DNA of 64,000 nt from Deltaproteobacteria bacterium (GTDB lineage: Bacteria > Myxococcota > Myxococcia > SLRQ01): positions 153,742-217,741 of the forward strand of contig JARGFU010000007.1 of the NCBI GenBank assembly GCA_029210625.1, in the 5' to 3' direction. A program made the translations under genes and the position numbers. The notes under the pieces are model-generated. The model ran no database searches, was not told where the DNA came from, and saw nothing but the letters and a program-made list of their open reading frames with translations. This document shows positions 18,788 to 27,456 of this stretch, in pieces. The first letter of the stretch is position 1; every line of letters begins with the position of its first letter.

Positions 18788-19027
18788 TCAACCCTGGTGG
18801 TAGGGTCGCCCCTCGTGGACGAGCTCGAAGTCCGCGTCGAAGACGTAGGCCAGGGGCGGGTCGTCGTCGGTCTCCGAGGCCGCGTCGTCGGCGTAGGTCC
18901 GGGCCTCGGCGAGGGTGGCGAAGTCCTGGTGCGTCCGGCGGAGGTCCGCCTCGAGAACCATCACCCGGTACCCGCCCGCCGCGATGGGCCCGATCGCGCG
19001 GGCGGCTTCCTGCATCGACGCCGTCAC
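18788..19027 (-). CDS. Small hypothetical protein
   Basis: 79 aa. Predicted alpha/beta composition with a C-terminal acidic segment and AYVFDADFELVHEG strand pair. No family recognised. The start may be GTG at 19027 or ATG at 19015; neither has a clear ribosome site. It lies 12 bp after the thioesterase gene, in the same direction, so it is probably its operon partner. Confidence 0.5.
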   Translation of the reverse strand: MTASMQEAARAIGPIAAGGYRVMVLEADLRRTHQDFATLAEARTYADDAASETDDDPPLAYVFDADFELVHEGRPYHQG

Positions 19028-19039
19028 GACACCGCCGGG

Positions 19040-19513
19040 TCAGCGCAGGAAGCGGCGCATCTGATCGGTGAGGTCGGCGCCGACGATGCGGGCGGCGGTC
19101 TCCTCGTCGGGGACCACGAAGTTGATCTTGGCGGAGGCGCGCTGCTTGCCCTCCTGGACCAGCTTGGCCCGCACCACTACGGTCCGGCCCTCGTCGCTCA
19201 CGATGCGGGCGCTCGCCCGCAGGGGCACGCCGACCCGCACCGGCAGGTAGTAGCGCACGCTCATGTGGGTGGTCAGGCCCATGCAGCCCGCCAGGGCCCC
19301 GAGGGCCCAGCCGGCGATCTCGTCCATGAGGGTGGCCTGCAGCCCGCCGTGCAGCACGCCGGGGGGGCCGTCGTGGCCGGCCTCGGGGGTCCAGTCGGTG
19401 AAGACATCGTCCCCCTCGCGGAAGAACTTCAGCCGCCAGCCGCGCTCGTTGTGGGGTCCGCAACCGAAGCAGACCTGCTCCTCGCCGAAGAGGTAGGGAT
19501 CGAGTGGCTCCAT
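19040..19513 (-). CDS. PaaI-type hotdog thioesterase
   Basis: 157 aa from the ATG at 19513. The start region CFGCGPHNERGWRLKF and the catalytic-region GVLHGGLQATLMDE are typical of PaaI/4HBT-family acyl-CoA thioesterases, which hydrolyse acyl-CoA in the cytoplasm as tetramers. Acyl specificity cannot be read. A longer in-frame extension upstream has no ribosome site and a composition unlike the family, so it was excluded. Confidence 0.85.
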   Translation of the reverse strand: MEPLDPYLFGEEQVCFGCGPHNERGWRLKFFREGDDVFTDWTPEAGHDGPPGVLHGGLQATLMDEIAGWALGALAGCMGLTTHMSVRYYLPVRVGVPLRASARIVSDEGRTVVVRAKLVQEGKQRASAKINFVVPDEETAARIVGADLTDQMRRFLR

Positions 19514-19574
19514 GGGCGCCACTTCCAAGCAGGGGAGGGGGGGCACCGTCAAGGGCTCGCCCCGCCCGGCTCCG

Positions 19575-20153
19575 CTACTCGTCCTTCTGGCGGCGCGCCT
19601 CGGTCCGCTGCCACTCACCCTCGGCCTCGAAGGTGAGGGCGATGGAGTTCAACGAGTGGCGCAGCCCGCTCGGGGCCGGTCCGTCCTCGTAGGCCCAGCC
19701 CACGTGGCCGTTGCAGCGGGAGCAGCGCAGGTCGTGGCGGGTCTTGCCGAAGGCGGTCTTGGTGTACTTGTCGAGGGCGTCCGGAGCGGCGGGCTCGGAG
19801 AAGGAGGGACGGCCGTCACCGGCGTCGTACTTGCTCTCCGAGTGGAAGAGGATCTGACCGCAGGCCCCGCAGCGATAGACGCCCTTCTCGTGGTGGTCCC
19901 AGTAGGCGTTGGCGAAGGCCCGCTCGGTCTTGCGCTCGCGCAGGACCTGGTACTGCTCGGCCGAGAGCCGCCGGGCCCACTCCCCCTCCGAGAGATCGAT
20001 CTTCCCCTGCTCGGGCAGCGGCTTGGTGAGGCTGCGGCTGGTCGCGGTGTTGGCCGAGGCCGAGGGCACGAGCCCCAGGGCGAGGCCGAGCCCGAGGACG
20101 ACGAGCAGCCGTCCGACGTGGTGCGTCAGGGAGGAGGGAGCGTGGTGGAGCAT
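19575..20153 (-). CDS. Exported MsrB-like protein lacking the catalytic Cys
   Basis: 192 aa. Signal peptide (cleavage after SASA, about residue 35), then a full-length MsrB fold with both zinc pairs (CGAC, CSRC). The catalytic Cys position reads RHSLNSIAL (Ser, codon TCG), and the usual GWPSF is GRPSF. No other Cys is present that could act. It is not a UGA codon, so not a selenoprotein. Either an inactive methionine-sulfoxide-binding protein or an enzyme with altered chemistry. It lies 86 bp downstream of a second such gene. Confidence 0.88.
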   Translation of the reverse strand: MLHHAPSSLTHHVGRLLVVLGLGLALGLVPSASANTATSRSLTKPLPEQGKIDLSEGEWARRLSAEQYQVLRERKTERAFANAYWDHHEKGVYRCGACGQILFHSESKYDAGDGRPSFSEPAAPDALDKYTKTAFGKTRHDLRCSRCNGHVGWAYEDGPAPSGLRHSLNSIALTFEAEGEWQRTEARRQKDE

Positions 20154-20239
20154 CGGAGCAGGCGCATCATAGCCACCGAAACGGAATTTTCCACCCCGAT
20201 CCCCTTTTGGGGGCGGAATCTCCCGACCCGGTTTGGAGC

Positions 20240-20821
20240 CTAGCGGCTGGCGAGGAGCCGCCAGCGGCCCTTCTGCCGGTCCTTCTCGCCCTCGAAGACC
20301 AGGGCGATGGAGTTCAGGGAGTGGCGCAGGCCGGTGGGGGCGGGGCCGCCGTCGTAGACGTAGCCGAGGTGGCTCTGGCAGCGGGCGCAGGTGACCTGGA
20401 CCCGGGCCCGGCCGAAGCCCGGGACGTAGCGGGCGTCGATCGCCTCGGGGTGGATCGGCCGGGTGAAGGAGGGCCAGCCGGTCCCGGCGTCGAACTTGTG
20501 GCGGGAGTGGTAGACGACGTGCCCGCAGCCGGCGCAGCGGTAGACGCCCTCCTCGTGGTTGTCCCAGTAGGCGCCGGAGAAGGCGTGCTCGACCCCACCC
20601 TCGCGCAGGAACTTGAACTGCTCCTCGGTGAGCCGGTCCTTCCAGGCCTCCTCCGGCAGCACGACCTTGCCGCGAGAGGGGAGGGGGTCCAGCTCGACCC
20701 GGGTATCACCACCGCCGGCGCTGGCGCAGCCCGCCATGGCCGGGATCAGGAGGCCCAGGAGGGCGAGGAAGGTGAGGAGGGAGGGCAGCTTCTTCGACCG
20801 GGGGTGACTCGTAGCGCTCAT
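20240..20821 (-). CDS. MsrB-like lipoprotein lacking the catalytic Cys
   Basis: 193 aa. Lipobox MAGC (Cys about 32) marks a lipoprotein. The MsrB domain keeps zinc pairs CAGC and CARC and the GWPSF motif, but the catalytic position is again Ser (RHSLNSIAL, codon TCC). It shares YRCGACG/YRCAGCG-type blocks and the same substitution with the next gene downstream, so the two probably arose by duplication after Cys loss. Located in the envelope; likely substrate binding or structural rather than catalytic. Confidence 0.88.
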   Translation of the reverse strand: MSATSHPRSKKLPSLLTFLALLGLLIPAMAGCASAGGGDTRVELDPLPSRGKVVLPEEAWKDRLTEEQFKFLREGGVEHAFSGAYWDNHEEGVYRCAGCGHVVYHSRHKFDAGTGWPSFTRPIHPEAIDARYVPGFGRARVQVTCARCQSHLGYVYDGGPAPTGLRHSLNSIALVFEGEKDRQKGRWRLLASR

Positions 20822-20946
20822 CGGGGACCTTCAGCGTCAGGAGGAGGGGTTGTCCTACACTTCCTCACTTGTACCCCTGCGGTGGGCTACGTCGATTTTT
20901 CTGCCCGGAAACGGTCTAAGTCCTCGGAACCAGGATCCGCCTCGCC

Positions 20947-21055
20947 GTGCACGTCCACGTACACGTACACGTGCTCGGTCTTTCCCGAGGCTTCCGTTCG
21001 TGAGGACCGGTACCCGGGAGACCCCGTGCACGTTCACGTGGACGTGCACGTGTAC
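20947..21055. repeat. Hexamer-arm repeat element, copy A
   Basis: Left arm 20947-20976: five hexamers, mostly GTNCAC. Core 20977-21025: 49 bp. Right arm 21026-21055: five hexamers, mostly GTGNAC, that is, the inverted form of the left. Arms pair at 24 of 30 positions. The core aligns without gaps to that of copy B (30 of 49 identical), including a shared ACCCGGGAGA. It fills most of the gap between the kinase 3' end and the MsrB-like lipoprotein start. No ORF accounts for it. Confidence 0.85.
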
Positions 21056-21071
21056 GGGTCTGTCCTCGCGG

Positions 21072-22754
21072 TCAGTACCGGAAGGTGGACCCCCCGATGA
21101 ACTCCCGGAGCAGGCTCGTCGAGGGCACGGCGTCCGGCAGGATCGGCACGATGGGGGTGAGCAGCTCCAGCAGCCCGTGGGCCCGCACCCGGGAGGGATG
21201 CGAGCGGGGCACCTCGAGCAGGTAGCGCCAGGCGAAGGTCTTGAGGACCCCCAGCTCGAAGACGAGGGAGGAGTCGAAGGTGGCGTGGGCCCGGTGGGCG
21301 TGGGGGAAGATGTGCCGCTCCTCACCCCGGCGGACGCTCGGCCAGCGCTCGATGGTCTCGGCGGCCATGGTGCCGCGGTAGCGGCGATCCCGGATGATCC
21401 GCCGCAGGAGGCGCAGGTCCGTGGTGTGCATCCGGTGCTGGTGGTCCCGATCCGGCGGCGAGACGGCGTTGACGTAGAGCCGGAAGCAGCTCTCCTGGGG
21501 CAGCTCGCGGGTGAGCTCGGGGTTCAGGCCGTGGATGCCCTCGATGAGCAGGATCTGCTGGGGCTCCAGGACGAGTGGGCGCCAGGTCTCCTTCGAGGCG
21601 GGGCGCTCGTTCTTGAAGTCGAAGTGGGGGACCCGGACCTCCTCGCCCCGCTGGAGGGCGGCGAGGTGGTGCTGGAGGAGCGCGAGGTCGAGGGCCTCGA
21701 GGGCCTCGAAGTCGTACTCGCCGCTCTCGTCCCGGGGGCAGTCGACGCGGTCGCGGTAGTAGTCGTCGAGGCCGATGATCACCGGCTCGATGCCCGCGAC
21801 CTTCAGCTGGAGGGAGAGGCGGCGGACGGTGGTCGTCTTGCCGGCCGAGGAGGGGCCGGCGAGGGTGACGATGCGCACCGTCTCGCGCTTCTCGGCGATG
21901 AGCGCGGCGATGTTCGCCAGATCGCGCTCGTGGCGGGCCTCGGTGATGCGGATGCAGTCCTCGATGTCGCCGTAGAGGATGTGGTGGTTCAGATCGCCGA
22001 TGGTCGCGACGCCCACCTGGCGGTTCCAGGCCCGGTGGATGTTGGTGATCCGCAGCAGGTGGTGGTCGTCCTCGCCCAGCTGAACCGGGGTCTCCTCCGG
22101 CCAGCGGACGATCAGGCCGTTCTCGACGGCGGTCACCTGGAGGGCGCCCACCCTCCCGGTGCTGCGGGCGACCACCCCGTACTTCAGGTCGTGGTAGCTG
22201 CCGAGGGTGAGCACCGGGACGGTGGCCTCGGGCCAGGCCGCCAGCAGCCGCTCACGGCTGGGGTGCCCGGGGCCGAGGAGGGCCTCGGCGGCGTCGAGGG
22301 AGAGGAGCTGGCTCTCGAAGCGCAGGTCGGCGTCGACCAGCGAGGCGATGCTGCGCTCGAGCTTGCCGGCGAGGTCCTCGAGGGCCTTGCCGACGATGAG
22401 CACGCCCTCCTCGTCCCGCACCCGGAAGCGCTGGCCGCTCGGGAGGGAGGGGCCGATGGAGACCTCGACGTCGGGCGCGGCGCGCTCGGCGGCGGCCAGG
22501 AAGAGGTAGCGCGCCGAGAGGGAGAGGACCCGCCGGCCCGTCGCCCGGGCCTGATCGACCGGAGCGACGGTGGCCGAGGAGGCCAGGGGGGTGGCCAGAT
22601 CGTAGAGGTGATTGTCGACGGTGGCCGCCACCACCTCGGGGCCGAAGGCGCCCGCCTGGGCGAGGACGTCTGCCGCCAGGGTGCCCCGGGGCACCTCCAG
22701 CGAGCTCTCACCCACGCGGACCCGGATGGTGGGGCCACTCTCGCTCGATGTCAT
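21072..22754 (-). CDS. Nucleoside (uridine) kinase-like protein with N-terminal TGS/ThrRS-like domains
   Basis: 560 aa. The N-terminus (about 8-70) is a TGS-like ubiquitin fold; the next part resembles the threonyl-tRNA synthetase second-additional domain (HHxxH-like segments about 235-260). From about 285 there is a P-loop kinase domain of the uridine kinase/phosphoribulokinase type: GPSSAGKTTT, LDDYYRD and EGIHGLN. Known relatives are annotated as nucleoside kinases. The cytoplasmic substrate is probably uridine/cytidine, but the TGS part suggests nucleotide or tRNA-linked control. The gene has only a weak ribosome site. Confidence 0.82.
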   Translation of the reverse strand: MTSSESGPTIRVRVGESSLEVPRGTLAADVLAQAGAFGPEVVAATVDNHLYDLATPLASSATVAPVDQARATGRRVLSLSARYLFLAAAERAAPDVEVSIGPSLPSGQRFRVRDEEGVLIVGKALEDLAGKLERSIASLVDADLRFESQLLSLDAAEALLGPGHPSRERLLAAWPEATVPVLTLGSYHDLKYGVVARSTGRVGALQVTAVENGLIVRWPEETPVQLGEDDHHLLRITNIHRAWNRQVGVATIGDLNHHILYGDIEDCIRITEARHERDLANIAALIAEKRETVRIVTLAGPSSAGKTTTVRRLSLQLKVAGIEPVIIGLDDYYRDRVDCPRDESGEYDFEALEALDLALLQHHLAALQRGEEVRVPHFDFKNERPASKETWRPLVLEPQQILLIEGIHGLNPELTRELPQESCFRLYVNAVSPPDRDHQHRMHTTDLRLLRRIIRDRRYRGTMAAETIERWPSVRRGEERHIFPHAHRAHATFDSSLVFELGVLKTFAWRYLLEVPRSHPSRVRAHGLLELLTPIVPILPDAVPSTSLLREFIGGSTFRY

Positions 22755-22795
22755 CCTGACAGGCTAGACCGATTCCAGCCTGGCCCGAAAGCGCT

Positions 22796-23554
22796 CTAGA
22801 GGTCCGTCACCTGCGAGGCCAGCCTCCGGACGATGTCGGCGGACTCGAGGATGGGCTCGCCCCTCTGCACCAGGCAGGGAACCTGGAGCTTGCCGGTGAG
22901 CTTCTCGAGGGCCTGGGCGTCGGTCTCCCGCTCGGTGATGTTCCGCAGGGGGAGGCTCGCCTCCAGGTGCAGGTTCACCCGCGCGTTGAGGGCGACCTTC
23001 GAGAAGCCGCAGCCGGTCTTCACGAAGAGCTCGCTGCCCGCCGGTAGGCCCGCGGGGGCCGGGGCGTCCTCGAGCTTCGGCGCGTAGTCCGCGTCGAGCT
23101 GCTGACAGAGCTCGAGCAGGCCGCCGATGTCCCGCTCACCCGCGGGGGTGACGGACTCGGACCAGACCACCGTCCCGCCGGCGTCGATGAGCACGGTCGC
23201 CCGGTCGGTGATTCCCCGGTCGACCAGGTAGAGGCCGTAGCTCGCGGCCACGGCGCCCTTCGGGTTGAAGTCCGAGAGGAGGGGGAAGGAGATGCCACCC
23301 AGGTCGTGGGCGGCCCAGTTGGCGTGGGAGTGGACGCTGTCGATGCTTGCACCCAGGACCTGGGTGTGAGCCGCCGTGAAGGCCGGGAGAAGGGCCTCCA
23401 GCGCCGGCACCTCGCGGCTTCAGGTAGGGGTGAAGTCGAGGGGATAGAAGACCAGCAGCACGTGCCGCTTGCCCGCGAAGTCCTCGAGGGCGACGGTCCG
23501 GCCGAGGTGGTCCTGGAGCCTGAAGGCCGGGGCCTTCTCACCGGGAGCGATCAT
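22796..23554 (-). CDS. UGA-containing peroxiredoxin-glutaredoxin fusion (probable selenoprotein)
   Basis: 252 residues if UGA is read as Sec. GGAGGA lies 6 nt before the ATG at 23554. The N-terminal AhpC/TSA-type domain runs FYPLDFTPT, then an in-frame TGA (plus-strand 23420-23422, codon 45), then SREVPALEAL. In this family the motif PxxxTxxC places the peroxidatic Cys exactly at the TGA. The frame continues with further Prx features (catalytic Arg about 118 in DRATVLID) and a C-terminal glutaredoxin-like domain (about 175-250) with CGFS at 182 and VPCL. A sequencing error or pseudogene is the alternative, but a stop at precisely the reactive residue argues for selenocysteine. It is divergent from the AtoE operon. 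Confidence 0.85.
23382..23408 (-). promoter_or_regulatory. Candidate SECIS hairpin after the UGA codon
   Basis: Starting 12 nt after the UGA, GCCGG (23408-23404) can pair with CCGGC (23386-23382), closing a 17-nt GC-rich apical region. Position suits a bacterial SECIS, which lies inside the coding sequence just after UGA. The apical fold was not modelled, so this is tentative. Confidence 0.35.
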
Positions 23555-23695
23555 GAATTCCTCCAGGGAGGGAGAGCAGGGGAGCGTCGCTCCGGCACGA
23601 TCGCGCCGGAGAACCACAGTCATAGGCCGGAGCGGAGCGCTTGTCCCGCCCCGGCGTCGGTGACCCCCCCGGGCCCTCGTGGTAGCCCTTCCTCG

Positions 23696-25033
23696 ATGAT
23701 CTCCAGACTGGGAAAGGTCCTGAGCCACTGGGCCGCGCGCTTGGTCCCGGATCCCTTCGTCCTCGCCCTGGGCCTCACCCTCGCGGTGGGCCTGCTCGGC
23801 CTCGCCCTCACCGGCGGAGAGCTCTTCACCGTGGGCGCCGGCTTCGTGAGCGGCTTCTCCTCGCCGGGGCTGCTCGGTTTCGCCCTCCAGATGTGCCTGG
23901 TGCTGGTCACCGGCCACGCCCTGGCGCTCTCGCCCCCGGTGCAGCGCGCCGTGGCCCGCCTGGCCCGCCTGCCCCGCTCGGCGGGCAGCGCCGCCCTGAT
24001 CGTCGCGGCGGTGGCCTGCCTGGCGGGCGTCGCCCACTGGGGGCTCGGGGCCATCGTGGGCGCCTTCCTGGCCCGGGAGATGGGGCGCCACGCCGCGGCC
24101 CGGGGGTTGAAGCTCCACTATCCGCTGCTCGGAGGCGCGGCCTACTCGGGCCTGGCGGTCTGGCACGGGGGCTTCTCGGGCTCCGCGCCCCTGAAGGTGG
24201 CCGAGGCCGGCCACTTCACCGAGGCGATCGTGGGGGTGCTGCCCATCACCGAGACCCTCTTCTCGCCCCTCAACCTGGTGGTCACCGGCGCGCTGCTGCT
24301 CCTGATCCCGGCGCTCTACTACGGGCTCACCCCCCGGGACGAGGCCGAGCTGGTGGCGCCCGACCTGCCTCCCTTCGAGGAGGAGGCCAGGGAGCGCGAG
24401 CCCATCGACAGCGTGCCGGCCTGGCTCCAGGAGAGCCCGCTGGTGGGGGTGGGCGCCGGCGCCGCCGGCCTCGCGTTGCTGCTCGCATTGATCGTCACCG
24501 ACCGGCTGGGCCTCGACCTCAACTCGGTGAACCTCTTCTTCCTCTTCCTCGGCCTCGCCCTGCAGGCGCGCCTGCGGCGCTACGTCGAGGCCGTGGCGGA
24601 CGGCGCCCGCGGGGCCGGCGCGATCATCCTCCAGTTCCCCTTCTACTTCGGCATCCTCGGCATGATGAAGGCGTCGGGGATGATCGACTGGATCAGCGAG
24701 ACCATGGTTTCGATCGCCACCGCCTCCACCTTCCCGACCCTCGCCTTCCTCTCGGCGGGGCTGGTGAACCTGCTGGTGCCCTCGGGCGGCGGCCAGTGGG
24801 CAGTGCAGGGGGAGATCCTCCTCTCGGCGGGCAAGGCCCTCGGCGTGGCGCCGGGCACCACGGTGATGGCCTTCGCCTACGGCGACGCCTGGACCAACAT
24901 GCTCCAGCCCTTCTGGGCCCTGCCCCTGCTCGGGATCATGGGGCTGAAGGCCCGGGAGATCATCGGCTACACCGCCGTGGTCTTCCTCCTCATGGCGCTG
25001 GTCGTGCCCGCGCTGCTCCTGCTCATGGCCTGA
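23696..25033 (+). CDS. AtoE-type short-chain fatty acid transporter
   Basis: 445 aa, strongly hydrophobic with about ten to twelve predicted membrane helices. The N-terminal LVPDPFVLALGLT and the HWGLGAIVGAF, GGGQWAVQGE and YGDAWTNMLQPFWALPLLGI blocks are characteristic of AtoE/short-chain fatty acid permeases. It would import acetoacetate, butyrate or similar acids for the CoA transferase encoded directly downstream. No strong ribosome site is seen at the ATG at 23696. Confidence 0.9.
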   Translation: MISRLGKVLSHWAARLVPDPFVLALGLTLAVGLLGLALTGGELFTVGAGFVSGFSSPGLLGFALQMCLVLVTGHALALSPPVQRAVARLARLPRSAGSAALIVAAVACLAGVAHWGLGAIVGAFLAREMGRHAAARGLKLHYPLLGGAAYSGLAVWHGGFSGSAPLKVAEAGHFTEAIVGVLPITETLFSPLNLVVTGALLLLIPALYYGLTPRDEAELVAPDLPPFEEEAREREPIDSVPAWLQESPLVGVGAGAAGLALLLALIVTDRLGLDLNSVNLFFLFLGLALQARLRRYVEAVADGARGAGAIILQFPFYFGILGMMKASGMIDWISETMVSIATASTFPTLAFLSAGLVNLLVPSGGGQWAVQGEILLSAGKALGVAPGTTVMAFAYGDAWTNMLQPFWALPLLGIMGLKAREIIGYTAVVFLLMALVVPALLLLMA

Positions 25034-25081
25034 AGCGGCCGTCGTTGACAGCCTTCCGGGCCCCCTCTATGGGATCGCCCC

Positions 25082-25780
25082 ATGAACAAGGTCTTGAGCT
25101 CCGCGAAGGAGGCTGTGGCCGACATCCATGATGGCGTGACCATCATGTCCAGCGGCTTCGGTCTGTGTGGCAACCCCGAGAACCTGATCCAGGCGCTGCT
25201 CGAGAAGGGCGTGAAGGATCTGCACATCATCTCGAACAACTGCGGCACCACCGACAAGGGGCTCGGCGTGCTGCTGGCCGCGGGGCAGGTGAGGAAGATG
25301 ACCTCCTCCTACGTGGGGGAGAACGCCGTCTTCGAGAAGCTCTTCCTCTCGGGTGAGCTCGAGGTCGAGCTCAACCCCCAGGGCACCCTCGCCGAGCGCA
25401 TCCGGGCCGGCGGCGCCGGCATCGGCGGCTTCTATACCCCGACCGGCTACGGCACCCAGATCGCCGAGGGCAAGGAGACCCGCGAGATCGACGGCAAGAT
25501 GATGGTCCTCGAGACCGCGCTCCACGCCGAGTTCGCCCTGGTGAAGGCCTGGAAGGGCGACAAGTCGGGCAACCTCGTCTACCGCAAGACCGCCCGGAAC
25601 TTCGCGCCGATGATCGCGACGGCCGGCAAGATCACCATCGCGGAGGTCGAGGAGCTGGTCGAGGTCGGCGAGCTCGATCCGGATCAGATCCACACCCCCG
25701 GCATCTACGTGCAGCGCATCATCAAGGGCGAGAAGTACGAGAAGCCCATCGAGCAGCTGACCCTTTCGGAGAGGAAGTAA
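25082..25780 (+). CDS. scoA: 3-oxoacid/acetoacetate CoA-transferase subunit A
   Basis: 232 aa, the usual alpha-subunit length. Typical blocks: IMSSGFGLCGNPENLI, ISNNCGTTDKGLG, GGAGIGGFYTPTGYGT and GNLVYRKTARNF. With subunit B it transfers CoA between succinyl-CoA (or acetyl-CoA) and a 3-oxoacid or short-chain acid. The three-base gap to subunit B indicates co-translation, and the preceding AtoE gene supplies the likely acid substrate. Confidence 0.93.
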   Translation: MNKVLSSAKEAVADIHDGVTIMSSGFGLCGNPENLIQALLEKGVKDLHIISNNCGTTDKGLGVLLAAGQVRKMTSSYVGENAVFEKLFLSGELEVELNPQGTLAERIRAGGAGIGGFYTPTGYGTQIAEGKETREIDGKMMVLETALHAEFALVKAWKGDKSGNLVYRKTARNFAPMIATAGKITIAEVEELVEVGELDPDQIHTPGIYVQRIIKGEKYEKPIEQLTLSERK

Positions 25781-25783
25781 GCG

Positions 25784-26446
<663 letters not shown>

Positions 26447-26448
26447 GC

Positions 26449-26796
26449 CTAGCGAGGGTAGCGGGCCATGGCGCCGAGGTTGTGCACCTTGGTGTAGCCC
26501 GCGGCCTTGAGCGCCTTGGCAGCCACCGCCGAGCGGCTGCCCGAGAGGCAGAAGACGACCACGCCCCGCTCCTTGGGGCCGACCTCGGCCATGCGCTTCT
26601 GCAGATCGTGGACCGAGATGTTGCGGGCGCCGGGCAGGCTGCCCACCGAGAACTCGTTGGCCGAACGCACGTCGAGGAGGAGCGCGCCCTCCTTGGCCAG
26701 GCGGGCGGCCGCGGCCCCGTCGATGTCCGGCCGCTGGCTCATCTTCAGGAGGAGGAAGAGGGCCACGACGACGCCGATGATGATCCAGGGTGTCAT
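26449..26796 (-). CDS. Membrane-anchored rhodanese-like sulfurtransferase
   Basis: 115 aa. An N-terminal transmembrane helix (about 4-19) anchors a single rhodanese domain: LLLDVRSANEFSVGSLPGARNI, and the active-site loop VFCLSGSRSA with the persulfide-forming Cys. Orientation is not certain, but an N-out or N-in single span is usual for this small class. It transfers sulfane sulfur to thiols or cyanide. It is far from the sulfur operon at 0.6-3.5 kb. Confidence 0.88.
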   Translation of the reverse strand: MTPWIIIGVVVALFLLLKMSQRPDIDGAAAARLAKEGALLLDVRSANEFSVGSLPGARNISVHDLQKRMAEVGPKERGVVVFCLSGSRSAVAAKALKAAGYTKVHNLGAMARYPR

Positions 26797-26860
26797 GAGG
26801 GGGTGGGGTAGGCCCCGGCTCGCACGAAGTCAAGCGAGGGCCTGGCCGCCGGGCCTCGCC

Positions 26861-27430
26861 CTAGTGGCTGAAGCGCACGTCGTCGAAGGCCGCCAGGCTC
26901 GCCAGGGGATCACCGGGGTTGGAGAGGATCTCCCAGGTGAAGGTGACGGTCTGACCGGCCAGGTGAGAGACGTCGTGGGTCGCCTGGTTCCACCCCTCGG
27001 AGTCGGTCCTGCAGAGGCGGGCGTTCTGCAGGATCACCGCGCCGTTGGCGTAGAGGGAGAGCTGGTCCCAGTAGGGTGGGTCGCAGATCTCATCCGAGTA
27101 GAGGTAGATGAAGTAGTCGAGGCTCACCGGCGCCGCCGGGACGATGACCGTCTGGGAGAGGCGCGCGACGTGGCGGTCGTCCTGGGCGTAGCCGATCCAG
27201 CCGACCATCGTGCCGGAGACCGCGACGCCGCCGAGGGAGGAGGCCGGCACGATCAGGCCGGCGGGCTCCTCGACCCAGCCGACCCCCGGGCCCTGCTCGA
27301 AGTCCCCGTTGACGAAGGCCGTGGTCGGCCCGCCGCCGCCGCCGCCTCCACCCCCGCCGCCCCCGTCGTCGGGCGAGGGGAAGCAAGCCGGGAGGAGCAG
27401 GGCGAGGGACAGGGCGAGCAGGCGTGACAT
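26861..27430 (-). CDS. Lipoprotein with poly-Gly linker and jelly-roll-like domain
   Basis: 189 aa. Lipobox LPAC (Cys about 16), a run of twelve Gly (about 23-34) as flexible tether, then a domain starting FVNGDFEQGPGVGW and ending FDDVRFSH. That opening and ending are typical of carbohydrate-binding-like beta-sandwich modules in secreted proteins. No catalytic residues are expected. It follows the next large lipoprotein gene by 26 bp and may share its transcript. Confidence 0.75.
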   Translation of the reverse strand: MSRLLALSLALLLPACFPSPDDGGGGGGGGGGGGPTTAFVNGDFEQGPGVGWVEEPAGLIVPASSLGGVAVSGTMVGWIGYAQDDRHVARLSQTVIVPAAPVSLDYFIYLYSDEICDPPYWDQLSLYANGAVILQNARLCRTDSEGWNQATHDVSHLAGQTVTFTWEILSNPGDPLASLAAFDDVRFSH

Positions 27431-27456
27431 GACGCCCCCCTATGGTTGGGTGGAGC

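Noticed and set aside
20177-20220. CCCCTTTTGGGG hairpin between the two MsrB-like genes as terminator
   Set aside because: Only a 4-5 bp stem and no T-run on the minus strand; read-through between the two paralogs is more likely.
22796-23410. Separate short thiol protein beginning at the GTG at 23410
   Set aside because: It would lack the peroxiredoxin N-terminus, has no ribosome site, and joins in frame across the TGA to a perfect N-terminal half.
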